Shown: positions 1-7,752 of the stretch, one piece after another
How the letters are laid out: the number at the start of each line of letters is the position of its first letter
How positions within the stretch are numbered: the stretch's first letter is position 1
NCBI GenBank assembly: GCA_022600535.1
Contig: JAHZKE010000002.1
Span: 1-42,131, forward strand
DNA length: 42,131 nucleotides
Direction: 5' to 3'
DNA from: Pseudomonadota bacterium
Lineage (GTDB): Bacteria > Pseudomonadota > Gammaproteobacteria > Tethybacterales > Persebacteraceae
Translations under genes and position numbers: made by a program
The notes under the pieces: model-generated
What the model saw: only the letters and a program-made list of their open reading frames with translations
Told to the model about the DNA's origin: nothing
Database searches by the model: none

Positions 1-702
1 GGGGCATTGCGCGTTGGTTTTTCAAGTTTTGTCCCGTGGGCAATGCGCAGCAAAGATGGCGAATTTATTGGCTTTGAAATAGATGTTGCTAAAGAAGTGG
101 CAAAAGATATGGGGGTTGAATTAGAATTAATCCCGACGGCATGGGATGGGATTATCCCGGCACTGTTGGCGAATAAATTTGATATTATTATCAGCGGTAT
201 GTATGTTACCCCGGCGCGTAATTTGCAGGTTAATTTTAGTATCCCTTACGATGAAAACGGTTTGGATATCGTGGCGAATCGCACATTGGCAGCGGGTTTT
301 GATAACATTGATGCTTTCAATAACAGCGAGATAACCTTTGCCTTGCGGCGTGGTTCTTATCCGGTCTCCTACACCAAAGAACGCTTGCCGGAAGCCAATA
401 TTGTGCAGTTTGATGACGATGCCACCGCGCGCTTGGAAGTGATTAATGGCAGAGCGCATGCGTGGATTACCGCCGCCCCGCAACCGCAATTTGCGGTGAT
501 TGATTATCCCGATGTATTGTTTAGACCGGTTGATCATTTGTTAACCATTAATAAACAGGGTATGGCATTACGTAAGGGCGATGCCGATGCACTTAACTTT
601 TTTGATAACTGGATTCGCGTTAAACAACAAAGCGGGTGGTTGCAAGAGCGCCACAATTACTGGTTTGGCGGGCGCGACTGGGCTGCACAGGCAGCGCAGT
701 AA
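1..702 (+). CDS. Amino-acid ABC transporter substrate-binding protein (5' end missing)
   Basis: The frame is open from the first base of the window, so the N-terminus and signal peptide lie upstream. The visible 233 residues match the periplasmic solute-binding protein family 3 (SBP_bac_3), which delivers polar amino acids to an ABC permease. Seen: a lobe I segment with FIGFEIDVAKEVAKDMG, then DIIISGMYVTPAR followed by NFSIPY, the usual ligand-pocket stretch, and a C-terminal lobe ending near YWFGGRDW. The TTG at position 7 is only the first possible start inside the window and should not be taken as the real start. No permease or ATPase gene follows, so the transporter partners are upstream or elsewhere. 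Ligand specificity cannot be read from the sequence. Confidence 0.85.
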   Translation, partial: GALRVGFSSFVPWAMRSKDGEFIGFEIDVAKEVAKDMGVELELIPTAWDGIIPALLANKFDIIISGMYVTPARNLQVNFSIPYDENGLDIVANRTLAAGFDNIDAFNNSEITFALRRGSYPVSYTKERLPEANIVQFDDDATARLEVINGRAHAWITAAPQPQFAVIDYPDVLFRPVDHLLTINKQGMALRKGDADALNFFDNWIRVKQQSGWLQERHNYWFGGRDWAAQAAQ

Positions 703-723
703 TATCCTCAATGATGGTTCGGC

Positions 724-2103
724 ATGCCCGATCGCGACGACTATAAACTGCGCGTAGATGATTTATTGCGCCGTTACGATGACGCGGAAGCGCCCCCGAT
801 AGAAGAGACGCACTGGCGTCAATCTATGCAGGAAGCACTGAGCGGACTGCACGAAGCCGATATTGCCGATGTTTTAGAACGGGTGCCCTTAGAAGAGCGC
901 AAAGTACTGTGGCAGGTGATGCCGCTGGAATTAATCGGCGAGGTGCTGTCAGAAGTATCGGAGCCGCTATTAGACCAACTGATTGAACTCACCCCCACCG
1001 AAACAATGGCGGATGTGTTGCGCGAGATGGATAGCGATAATGTCGCCGCTTTGGTGCGCACATTGCCAAAAAGCCACGCGGTGCGTTTGATGCGGCTGGC
1101 AGGGTTGGCAGAAAATGCCGAAGTGCGCGCCAGTTTGTCGTTTGAAGAAGACACTGTCGGCGCGTTGATGGATTTTTTCCCTGTACTGGCGCGCGAAGAA
1201 GAAACGGTTGCCGAAATTTGTAATCGCTTACGCAAGATGGCAAATCTCCCCAGCCATTGCGATAAATTATTTATTGTGGATGATTGGGAACGTCTCGCCG
1301 GCGTGCTACCACTGAAACAATTATTAATAAGCCCCGCCGATGCGTGTGCGCGGGCGATTATGGTTGCCGATAATGTTTATAGTTTTGATGCCGATGATGG
1401 TATTGAAGAAGCGACCAGTGCCTTTGAGCGTTACGATTTAATCTCGGCACCGGTACTCAACGACCAACACAAAGTCATTGGGCGTTTAACCATTGATGAA
1501 TTGTTTGGCGAATTGCACGAAACCAATAGCCGTAAATTACTCAACAGCGCCGGCTTACAGGAAGAAGAAGATCTGTTCGCCTCAGTATTGCGGCGTTTTG
1601 GCAATCGCTGGCGCTGGTTGTTTATCAATCTAATTGCCGCTTTTTTTATTTCGCGGGTGGTCGGTCTTTTTGAAGCGACGATTATGGAACTGGTGGCATT
1701 GGCATCGCTGATGCCGATTGTCGCCGGCATGAGCGGTAATATCGGCAACCAAACCGCAACGCTAACCGTGCGCGCATTGGCATTGGGGCAAATTAATAGT
1801 GATAACTGGAATTCCATCATGCGCAACGAAGCATTGACGAGTATTTTAAACGGCGTGGTGTGGGGCGGGGCGGTGAGTGTGTTTTCTTTTTTCTTGTATG
1901 GACGGTTGGATTTATCTATCGTGCTGGCAGTGGCGATGACGTTATGTTTTTTATCGGGTGCGACCGCGGGCTTTGCCGTGCCGATTATTATGCAGCGCAT
2001 GGGGCGCGACCCCGCACTGGGAACCACCGTCGTCATTTCTGCCGTTACCGATACTTTAGGGTTTTTAATATTTTTAGGGATGGGGGCATTGTTCTTAACG
2101 TGA
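724..2103 (+). CDS. mgtE: Magnesium transporter MgtE
   Basis: Inner-membrane Mg2+ channel/transporter gated by cytoplasmic Mg2+. The 459 residues have the family layout: an N-terminal superhelical domain (about residues 20-130), two CBS domains (about 130-260), a linking helix, and a C-terminal membrane domain of about five helices from residue 295. The signature PIVAGMSGNIGNQTAT, which lines the ion path in MgtE proteins, is intact. Length is normal. The ATG lies 21 nt after the transporter gene upstream, and moaC follows after 13 nt, so the gene is probably cotranscribed with its neighbours, although they are not functionally linked. Confidence 0.93.
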   Translation: MPDRDDYKLRVDDLLRRYDDAEAPPIEETHWRQSMQEALSGLHEADIADVLERVPLEERKVLWQVMPLELIGEVLSEVSEPLLDQLIELTPTETMADVLREMDSDNVAALVRTLPKSHAVRLMRLAGLAENAEVRASLSFEEDTVGALMDFFPVLAREEETVAEICNRLRKMANLPSHCDKLFIVDDWERLAGVLPLKQLLISPADACARAIMVADNVYSFDADDGIEEATSAFERYDLISAPVLNDQHKVIGRLTIDELFGELHETNSRKLLNSAGLQEEEDLFASVLRRFGNRWRWLFINLIAAFFISRVVGLFEATIMELVALASLMPIVAGMSGNIGNQTATLTVRALALGQINSDNWNSIMRNEALTSILNGVVWGGAVSVFSFFLYGRLDLSIVLAVAMTLCFLSGATAGFAVPIIMQRMGRDPALGTTVVISAVTDTLGFLIFLGMGALFLT

Positions 2104-2116
2104 TAATATTACCGCA

Positions 2117-2605
2117 ATGTCTAAAATGAGTTCTAAACTAAGCCACATTGATTCCCAAGGTGCCGCGAACATGGTGGATGTCGGCGATAAAGCCATCACA
2201 CGCCGCTGCGCACGGGCAAGTGGTGAAATTCAACTCACTGCCGCCACTTACGCCTTACTCAATGACGGCTCGCCCAAGGGCGATGTCTTTGCCGTTGCCC
2301 GTATCGCCGCCATTGCCGCGGCAAAACGCACACCCGAGTGGATTCCCCTATGCCATTTATTACCGTTGGAAAAAGTGCAAGTTGAATTTACCAATGATGA
2401 CCAACAGCGCTGTGTACACTGCACCGTAACAGTAATGGCGACTGCGAAAACGGGCGTTGAAATGGAAGCACTGGTAGGGGTAGGAGCGGCATTACTGACT
2501 TTATACGACATGCTGAAAGCCGCCGATAAAAGCATGGTGATTCAAAATGTGCGTTTATTAGAAAAGCACGGCGGTGCCAGTGGAGATTTTGTGCGCGATG
2601 CCTAA
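2117..2605 (+). CDS. moaC: Cyclic pyranopterin monophosphate synthase MoaC
   Basis: Second step of molybdenum cofactor synthesis: converts the MoaA product (3',8-cyclo-7,8-dihydro-GTP) to cyclic pyranopterin monophosphate. The 162 residues show the family motifs MVDVGDK near the start, KGDVFAVARIAAI, IPLCHLLPL, the catalytic-loop segment TGVEMEAL...LTLYDMLKA, and the C-terminal KHGGASGDF. A second ATG nine bases downstream is an equally plausible start. The last 8 nt overlap the purM start. No moaA, moaB, moaD or moaE is nearby; moeB at 17674 belongs to the same pathway. Confidence 0.93.
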   Translation: MSKMSSKLSHIDSQGAANMVDVGDKAITRRCARASGEIQLTAATYALLNDGSPKGDVFAVARIAAIAAAKRTPEWIPLCHLLPLEKVQVEFTNDDQQRCVHCTVTVMATAKTGVEMEALVGVGAALLTLYDMLKAADKSMVIQNVRLLEKHGGASGDFVRDA

Positions 2606-3671
2606 AACTACTCCCCCGTTGCCTCTGTTTAATCCCTATGCCGCCGCGGGCGTTGATATTGATGCCGGAAACCGTTTAGTACAACGCATTGCGCCATTGG
2701 CAGCAAAAACGCATAAAAATCTCCCCGAGGGTGTAAAAATATTAGGCGGAGTTGGTGGGTTTGGATCTGCTGTGGAAATCCCTGCGGGGATGAAAAAACC
2801 CGTATTATTGTCAGCAACCGATGGAGTCGGGAGCAAATTAGAATTAGCCAAACATCACGATGTACCGGAATGCATTGGGGTTGATGTTGTCGCCATGTGT
2901 GTGAACGATTTATTATGTGTAGGCGGCATGCCATTATGCTTTTTAGATTATATTGCTTGCGGTAAATTAAATGAAGATTTTATTACCAACGTTATTATTG
3001 GGATTCGTGATGCTTGTATAGAGAGTCATTGCGCGTTGGTCGGCGGCGAAACAGCAGAGATGCCCGGAGTGTATGATGCGCAAGGATTTGATATTGCAGG
3101 TTTTGCCGTTGGTATTGCCGAAAAAGAGGCGTTAATAGGACGTTCGGCGGAGGAGGGAGATGTATTGATTGCGTTGGCATCTAGCGGCGCACACAGTAAC
3201 GGTTATTCGTTAATTCGTAAAATATTGGCAGAACACCCCGAACTCGCGCAACAAGAGATTGAGGGTAAAACCGTGTTGGAGCGTTTGTTGGTACCAACGC
3301 GTTTATATTGTCGGACGATTAAAAAATTACGCGAAGATGTTAATTTGCGCGGTTTGGCGCACATTACCGGTGGTGGACTTCGCGAAAATTTAACACGGGT
3401 GTTGCCCGATAATACGAAAGCCCAAATTGATTGGGATACTTTACCTTTGCCACCGTTGTTTAAAAAACTACAGCAAGCAGGTAACATTACTGAACTTGAT
3501 ATGCGGCGTATTTTTAACTGCGGTGTTGGCATGGTAGCGGTTGTTGCAGCGGCAGAAGAAAAGCAGGCATTAAAACTATTAAACGAACCAGATACACAAC
3601 ATACACCAGCACCATCAACCGAAGCAGGCGAACAACGTGCTTGGACGATAGGCAAAGTAGCTGCCGCTTAA
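2598..3671 (+). CDS. purM: Phosphoribosylformylglycinamidine cyclo-ligase (AIR synthetase)
   Basis: Closes the imidazole ring in purine synthesis (FGAM + ATP to AIR). The chosen ATG overlaps the moaC stop by 8 nt and gives 357 residues; a further-upstream in-frame start (2574) would add eight residues with no family match. Motifs: YAAAGVDIDAGN at the N-terminus (the conserved Y-x-x-A-G-V-D start), LLSATDGVGSKL, GVDVVAMCVNDL, LVGGETAEMPG, ASSGAHSNGYSL and AHITGGGLREN. Slightly longer than the usual 345 residues because of a Thr/Pro-rich insertion near the C-terminus. Followed 4 nt later by purN, the standard purMN pair. Confidence 0.95.
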   Translation: MPKTTPPLPLFNPYAAAGVDIDAGNRLVQRIAPLAAKTHKNLPEGVKILGGVGGFGSAVEIPAGMKKPVLLSATDGVGSKLELAKHHDVPECIGVDVVAMCVNDLLCVGGMPLCFLDYIACGKLNEDFITNVIIGIRDACIESHCALVGGETAEMPGVYDAQGFDIAGFAVGIAEKEALIGRSAEEGDVLIALASSGAHSNGYSLIRKILAEHPELAQQEIEGKTVLERLLVPTRLYCRTIKKLREDVNLRGLAHITGGGLRENLTRVLPDNTKAQIDWDTLPLPPLFKKLQQAGNITELDMRRIFNCGVGMVAVVAAAEEKQALKLLNEPDTQHTPAPSTEAGEQRAWTIGKVAAA

Positions 3672-3675
3672 TATA

Positions 3676-4236
3676 ATGGCAAATGGCTTAGTAGTATTAA
3701 TTTCTGGACGCGGGAGCAACTTACAAGCAATTTTAGAGTCACCCTTAGGGGAACAAGTGGTCGCAGTCATTAGCGATCATCCAGATGCAGCCGGATTAGC
3801 AATTGCCCGCACTCATAATAAACCCGTAGCGGTGTGTTGTGCGAACACTCCAACAGAAGTAGAAGAACAATTGTTACAAACCCTCGCTCAGTATCAACCT
3901 GCCCTCATTGCACTGGCAGGATTTATGCGGATATTAAGTCCTCGTTTTTTAGCCGCCTGTTGTGCGCCACTGGTCAATATTCACCCGTCATTACTGCCCG
4001 CATTTCGCGGTTTAAATACACATCGGCGTGTGTTGGCAGCAGGCGAACGTGAACACGGTTGTAGCATCCACTGGGTGACGGCAGAGCTGGATGGGGGGGC
4101 AGTCATTGCTTGTGAAAAACTTACTGTGAGCAACGACGACGATGAAGAAAGTTTGGCAAATAGAGTATTGGCGATAGAACACCGCTTGTATCCGCGTATA
4201 CTGGTACAATTATTAAACAATAAGAAAGAACAATGA
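3676..4236 (+). CDS. purN: Phosphoribosylglycinamide formyltransferase (GART)
   Basis: Transfers a formyl group from 10-formyl-THF to GAR in purine synthesis. The 186 residues contain the substrate-binding ISGRGSNLQAI at the start, the catalytic NIHPSLLPAFRG (Asn and His) and ELDGG (Asp). It is about 25 residues shorter than the E. coli enzyme, the difference being at the C-terminus, but all catalytic elements are present. The stop overlaps the next start as ATGA. Confidence 0.94.
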   Translation: MANGLVVLISGRGSNLQAILESPLGEQVVAVISDHPDAAGLAIARTHNKPVAVCCANTPTEVEEQLLQTLAQYQPALIALAGFMRILSPRFLAACCAPLVNIHPSLLPAFRGLNTHRRVLAAGEREHGCSIHWVTAELDGGAVIACEKLTVSNDDDEESLANRVLAIEHRLYPRILVQLLNNKKEQ

Positions 4237-4898
4237 TGATACTTTTTCGTACACTTTTATTTGCGGTTGCTGTTTTGTTGCCCGCGGCGGCGGAGAAGCA
4301 AGCGGTATTAACAATGGAGATGTATTACGGCGATACTAAAATTGCCGATGTCCGCGACCAGCTGCAAATTGGCGCCGACCATTATGAAATTAACAGCACG
4401 GCAGCTGCGGTTGGTTTGGCAAAAATACTGCACGGCGATTCTTCTTTTTTCAGTAGTGGCGAAGTGGATTCTACCCACGGGTTACTCATGACCGTATATC
4501 AAGGCAACCGCGGACGGCGCGACCCGCAACAAGCCGTGCGCATGGGCGATCAATTACAATTACAACGCGGCGAGGAAACAAGAACCGAGCAGCTGAGCGA
4601 ACCACTGTTTGATTATCTGAGTGCAATTTATCGCTCGTACGCATTGGGAACTGTCGCCATCGGGAAACTTAAATTTACCAATGGTTGGCGCTTGCGAGAT
4701 TATGACTATGTGATAGAAGGGGAAGAAACGGTGATGACCGGCATGGGAGAAATAGCAACAGTGGTGATTCTCCGTGATAGCGAGCGCGGGGCGCGCAGAA
4801 TATGGCTGGCGCCCTCTTTGGATTATTTACCCGTGCGCCTATATGTTGACGAAAAAGGGCACGAATTTACGATGATTGTGCAGTCGGTAGAAAAATAG
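4233..4898 (+). CDS. DUF3108-domain periplasmic protein
   Basis: A 221-residue protein with an N-terminal signal peptide (hydrophobic FRTLLFAVAVLLPAAA, probable cleavage after AAA) followed by a beta-rich domain matching DUF3108, whose function is not established. The start overlaps the purN stop by 4 nt. A DUF3108 gene directly after purM-purN is a recurrent gammaproteobacterial arrangement, which supports the call. The C-terminal segment (APSLDYLPVRLYVDEKG) resembles the conserved end of the family. It is probably envelope-located; any tie to purine synthesis appears to be positional only. Confidence 0.78.
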   Translation: MMILFRTLLFAVAVLLPAAAEKQAVLTMEMYYGDTKIADVRDQLQIGADHYEINSTAAAVGLAKILHGDSSFFSSGEVDSTHGLLMTVYQGNRGRRDPQQAVRMGDQLQLQRGEETRTEQLSEPLFDYLSAIYRSYALGTVAIGKLKFTNGWRLRDYDYVIEGEETVMTGMGEIATVVILRDSERGARRIWLAPSLDYLPVRLYVDEKGHEFTMIVQSVEK

Positions 4899-5103
4899 TG
4901 GTTAAAAATGTGTGCAATGCACAATAAAAATAGAAAAAAGTGTGAAAAAAACACAAAAAAGTAAAAAATTTTCCAACTTTTTGAATAAAAATTTTAGTCA
5001 AATAAACTATTGTTAATACATCTATTATTATTTTATTGACATCATCTTATACCATTTTTTAATAAAAACAACGTTACTTTTTGCTGCGGTGCAATAAAAA
5101 CCC

Positions 5104-5132
5104 TTGAAAATGGTGTTTCCCTGCGCTATAAT
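5104..5132 (+). promoter_or_regulatory. Sigma70 promoter for the phasin gene
   Basis: TTGAAA (5104-5109), a 17-nt spacer and a perfect TATAAT (5127-5132). Transcription would start near 5139, leaving a leader of about 54 nt before the phasin ATG at 5193. The 294 bp between 4898 and 5193 is otherwise very AT-rich and holds no gene that I can see; a second TTGACA at 5036-5041 has only a poor -10 partner. Confidence 0.8.
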
Positions 5133-5192
5133 ATTACTAATTCGTCGCATTCAACCCTGATACGACTTTCACAACCTTTGAGGAACATTGCT

Positions 5193-5729
5193 ATGACCAA
5201 CTTATACAACACCAAACAAACTCAAGAATCTTGGGATTTCTTTAACGAAGCCGCCAAGTCCTCCATTAACGATTCCGTTACCTTGTGGGAACAAAATGTC
5301 GCTTTTGTGCGGGCAAACATGGAGCGTAATGTTTCGCGTTTGTTTTCTTTGCCGAAGTTTTCTTCTGCCGAAGAAGCATTGAGCTTTCAAAAAGAAACCA
5401 GCGAAACGGAACTTTCCGAATTGCAAAAAGCCGGGCAAACTTACTACGCATTAGCAAGTAACGCCGGTCAGAATTTCTTATCGGTCGCACAAAAAGGGCG
5501 CACCTTGGTAGAAAATTCTTTCAGCGAAGCGCTTGAGCAATCCACTCAGTTATTCCCGAATCAAAAAACTGCAGAGTTTTCTGATGTGGTGCGTAATTCG
5601 GTGCAAACCGCCAATGACTTCTTCCAGAAGAATTTTGATGTTGCGGTGCAAGCAACACGTGCAGGTGCTGACAATGTTGTCAATAGCCAGCCGGTTGTCG
5701 CCAGCAAGAAAAAAGCAAGCAAAAAGTAA
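5193..5729 (+). CDS. Phasin family protein (PHA granule-associated)
   Basis: Small amphipathic helical protein expected to coat polyhydroxyalkanoate granules. The ATG at 5193 is chosen over an upstream TTG at 5178 because AGGA (5181-5184) sits 8 nt before it; this gives 178 residues, a normal phasin length. The protein is almost wholly helical, with an N-terminal WDFFNEAAKSSINDSVTLWE segment, a middle ELSELQKAGQTYYALASNAG segment and a Lys-rich tail (ASKKKASKK). It has its own sigma70 promoter and a terminator at 5792, so it is monocistronic. The PhaR homologue at 23704 is the likely regulator of such genes. The PHA synthase is not in the window. Confidence 0.8.
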   Translation: MTNLYNTKQTQESWDFFNEAAKSSINDSVTLWEQNVAFVRANMERNVSRLFSLPKFSSAEEALSFQKETSETELSELQKAGQTYYALASNAGQNFLSVAQKGRTLVENSFSEALEQSTQLFPNQKTAEFSDVVRNSVQTANDFFQKNFDVAVQATRAGADNVVNSQPVVASKKKASKK

Positions 5730-5750
5730 TCCTTTTTTCTCTTTATAAAG

Positions 5751-5788
5751 ACCGCCAATTTATTCTCTCTCCTTAGGCGGCGGTTTTT
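5751..5788 (+). terminator. Possible secondary terminator after phasin
   Basis: ACCGCC (5751-5756) can pair with GGCGGT (5779-5784), followed by five T. The loop is long (22 nt), so this is much weaker than the hairpin just downstream and may only assist it. Confidence 0.35.
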
Positions 5789-5900
5789 CAGGCGCGGTGT
5801 TATTAACACCGCGCTTTTTTTTTGCCGGTAACGCCACCCATAAAACAATCCCCACCAACAGCGCCAGTGCAACCAGAGCTTCTAAAATAAGCCAAATCAT
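5760..5900 (-). CDS. Small single-pass membrane protein (46 aa)
   Basis: A short minus-strand ORF of 46 codons starting with ATG at 5900-5898 and ending with TAA at 5762-5760. The N-terminal half is one clear membrane helix (MIWLILEALVALALLVGIVL), followed by a Lys/Arg cluster (KKKR) and a Pro/Glu-rich tail (EKPPPKERE). The topology would be helix first with a basic cytoplasmic tail. It begins 33 nt after the stop of the Mth938-like gene on the same strand, so the two may be cotranscribed. No Shine-Dalgarno is evident. Small proteins of this design occur in gammaproteobacteria but have no assigned function. Its coding DNA also forms the phasin terminator. Confidence 0.6.
   Translation of the reverse strand: MIWLILEALVALALLVGIVLWVALPAKKKRGVNNTAPEKPPPKERE
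5792..5823 (+). terminator. Strong intrinsic terminator of the phasin gene
   Basis: A perfect 10-bp stem, GCGCGGTGTT (5792-5801) with AACACCGCGC (5805-5814), has a 3-nt loop and is followed by nine T (5815-5823). The T-run is on the plus-strand side only, so it acts on phasin transcription. It lies inside the convergent small ORF 5760-5900. Confidence 0.9.
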
Positions 5901-5933
5901 GGGGCGAATCTAACGGGCGGCACGCGGCAGTAT

Positions 5934-6317
5934 TTAAACATTCGCTTCCAGCACTAATAATGCCATCACCAAGCGCCCATCGGCATTGAGAAAATTGTAA
6001 GTGCGACACGCAGCAGAAAGCGACATAATATCTAAAGTCGCCCCCTTGTTGATAAAAGGAGCTTGCCATTGCGGTTGAATCGGCGGCGATTTTGCCCCGC
6101 CGCCGAGTAAAACAATCATCCCCTGACTGCTGTATTCCGCTGCCGCTTCTAATTGCGCCAGTGTGATGTTGTCAATCCCCACAGGTTGCCAAGCGGTAAT
6201 CAACGAATCGGGGCGGATGATTAAACTCGTGCTGTGGGCATCGCCATTGATATAAACGGTGTTATCGCGGCAAGCGGTAATACGGTTTCCGGCGCTGTTG
6301 GTGAGGTGCATTTTCAT
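5934..6317 (-). CDS. Mth938-like (DUF498) domain protein
   Basis: A 127-residue protein matching the Mth938/Xcc1710-like DUF498 family. Seen: an initial MKMHLTNSAGN strand region, RPDSLITAWQPVGIDNITLA, then MIVLLGGGAKSPPI, which is the conserved glycine-rich turn of the family, and a C-terminal SLSAACRTYNFLNADGRLVM stretch, where the family typically has an A-x-x-T-Y-N-x-L motif. No enzymatic role is established. It is transcribed divergently from hom across an 88-bp gap, and the 46-aa membrane-protein ORF follows it. Confidence 0.85.
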   Translation of the reverse strand: MKMHLTNSAGNRITACRDNTVYINGDAHSTSLIIRPDSLITAWQPVGIDNITLAQLEAAAEYSSQGMIVLLGGGAKSPPIQPQWQAPFINKGATLDIMSLSAACRTYNFLNADGRLVMALLVLEANV

Positions 6318-6405
6318 CGGTTTGCCTTGTTGTTTTGGTGGTTATATATCGGGGCGGTTATTGCTATAATTCCCTATTTTAACCGCAGATAGCATAAATA
6401 TATAA

Positions 6406-7752
6406 ATGTCTTCCGATTTTAGCAGTTCTCATTCTTCTCCTGCACTTGGCATCGCACTGATTGGAGCAGGTGTTGTCGGCGGCGGGGTGTTGGATATTCT
6501 CAAACAACAGCAACATTTATTGCAACAACGTTGCGGTCATATCCTAAACATCACCGCCGTTGTCAAGCGCGATTTAACCTTAGATGAACGCTTAACTCCT
6601 TATCGCGATTTATTGAGTAACGATTGGCGCAGTGCAGTCGCCAATCCGCAAACCGATATTGTGGTGGAACTCATCGGCGGTTGTACCACCGCTGCCGAAT
6701 GTATCCGCGCCGCTCTTGCCGCGGGAAAACCCGTCGTTACCGCCAATAAAGCGCTGTTAGCCGAAACAAGCAATACCGCCGATGATATTCTTGCTTATGC
6801 GGCAACACAATCATTACCGATTGCACACGAAGCGGCGATTGCCGGGTGCATCCCCGTAGTTAAAACCTTGCGCGAATCATTAGCCGGGGACTCGGTGCAA
6901 GCGATGTATGGCGTCATTAATGGCACTTGTAACTACATCTTAACCGCGATGGAAGCAGAACAAAGCACCTTTGCGGCAGCATTGGAAAAAGCGCAAGCAT
7001 TAGGATACGCCGAAGCCGCCCCCGCATTTGATATAGACGGCGTTGATACGGCGCATAAATTACTTTTAATGACGCGGATTGCCTTCGGTTGTCATGTTTG
7101 TATGGCAGATATTCCGTTGATAGGAATCCGCGATTTAGATTATTGCGATATTGTCTATGCCCGACAATTTAACTACCGCATTAAATTATTAGCAGTCGCC
7201 AAACGGGTCGCAAATGGTACAGCAAACGGACCCGTAGAATTGCGCGTGCGTCCGGCAATGGTCCCCGCAGCGCACATCATGGCATCGTTAGAAGGTGCTC
7301 TGAATGCCGTTACCATTCATTCGCAATTTTCCGGCGAAACCCTCTATTCTGGCGCCGGTGCCGGAGCGCATCCCACCGCTACCGCCGTCGTTGCCGATAT
7401 TGTTGATATCGCCCGACGCTATAAAGACAAACGTTATCAATCTAACAACGGCGGCGATAGCATTGCCGACAATTCGCTTACATTGCAGCAACATTTTTCT
7501 ACTCCTTTTTATTTGCGCGTGCGCGTGTTAGATAAACCCGGCGTCATCGCCGACATCGCGCAGATATTAGCCAAGCAAAATATTTCAATAGAAGCCATCA
7601 ATCAAGAAGCCATCGCGGTAGATACCGTTGATTTAATCATCCTGTTACACGAAAGCGAAGACGCAAAAGTAGAAGCAAGCATTGCCGCCATCATGCAACT
7701 CGCTGCCGTCACCCAACCCGTTGTCGCCCTGCCAATAGAGCGGTTAAATTAA
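6406..7752 (+). CDS. hom: Homoserine dehydrogenase
   Basis: Reduces aspartate semialdehyde to homoserine, the branch point to threonine and methionine. The 448 residues comprise an N-terminal NAD(P)-binding domain (IALIGAGVVGGGVLDIL), the catalytic domain with the Glu/Asp/Lys set in GYAEAAPAFDIDGVDTAHK, and a C-terminal ACT domain (LRVRVLDKPGVIADIAQIL) that normally binds threonine for feedback control. It is not fused to aspartate kinase. A TATAAT at 6365-6370 is the likely -10 box. The stop overlaps the thrC ATG by 1 nt (TAATG). Confidence 0.95.
   Translation: MSSDFSSSHSSPALGIALIGAGVVGGGVLDILKQQQHLLQQRCGHILNITAVVKRDLTLDERLTPYRDLLSNDWRSAVANPQTDIVVELIGGCTTAAECIRAALAAGKPVVTANKALLAETSNTADDILAYAATQSLPIAHEAAIAGCIPVVKTLRESLAGDSVQAMYGVINGTCNYILTAMEAEQSTFAAALEKAQALGYAEAAPAFDIDGVDTAHKLLLMTRIAFGCHVCMADIPLIGIRDLDYCDIVYARQFNYRIKLLAVAKRVANGTANGPVELRVRPAMVPAAHIMASLEGALNAVTIHSQFSGETLYSGAGAGAHPTATAVVADIVDIARRYKDKRYQSNNGGDSIADNSLTLQQHFSTPFYLRVRVLDKPGVIADIAQILAKQNISIEAINQEAIAVDTVDLIILLHESEDAKVEASIAAIMQLAAVTQPVVALPIERLN

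Noticed and set aside
5036-5068. TTGACA at 5036 as the main phasin promoter
   Set aside because: The matching -10 is poor, whereas TTGAAA-N17-TATAAT just downstream is nearly ideal.
6318-6405. Attenuator or riboswitch before hom-thrC
   Set aside because: The gap is only 88 bp; no Thr/Ile-rich leader peptide or terminator hairpin is visible.
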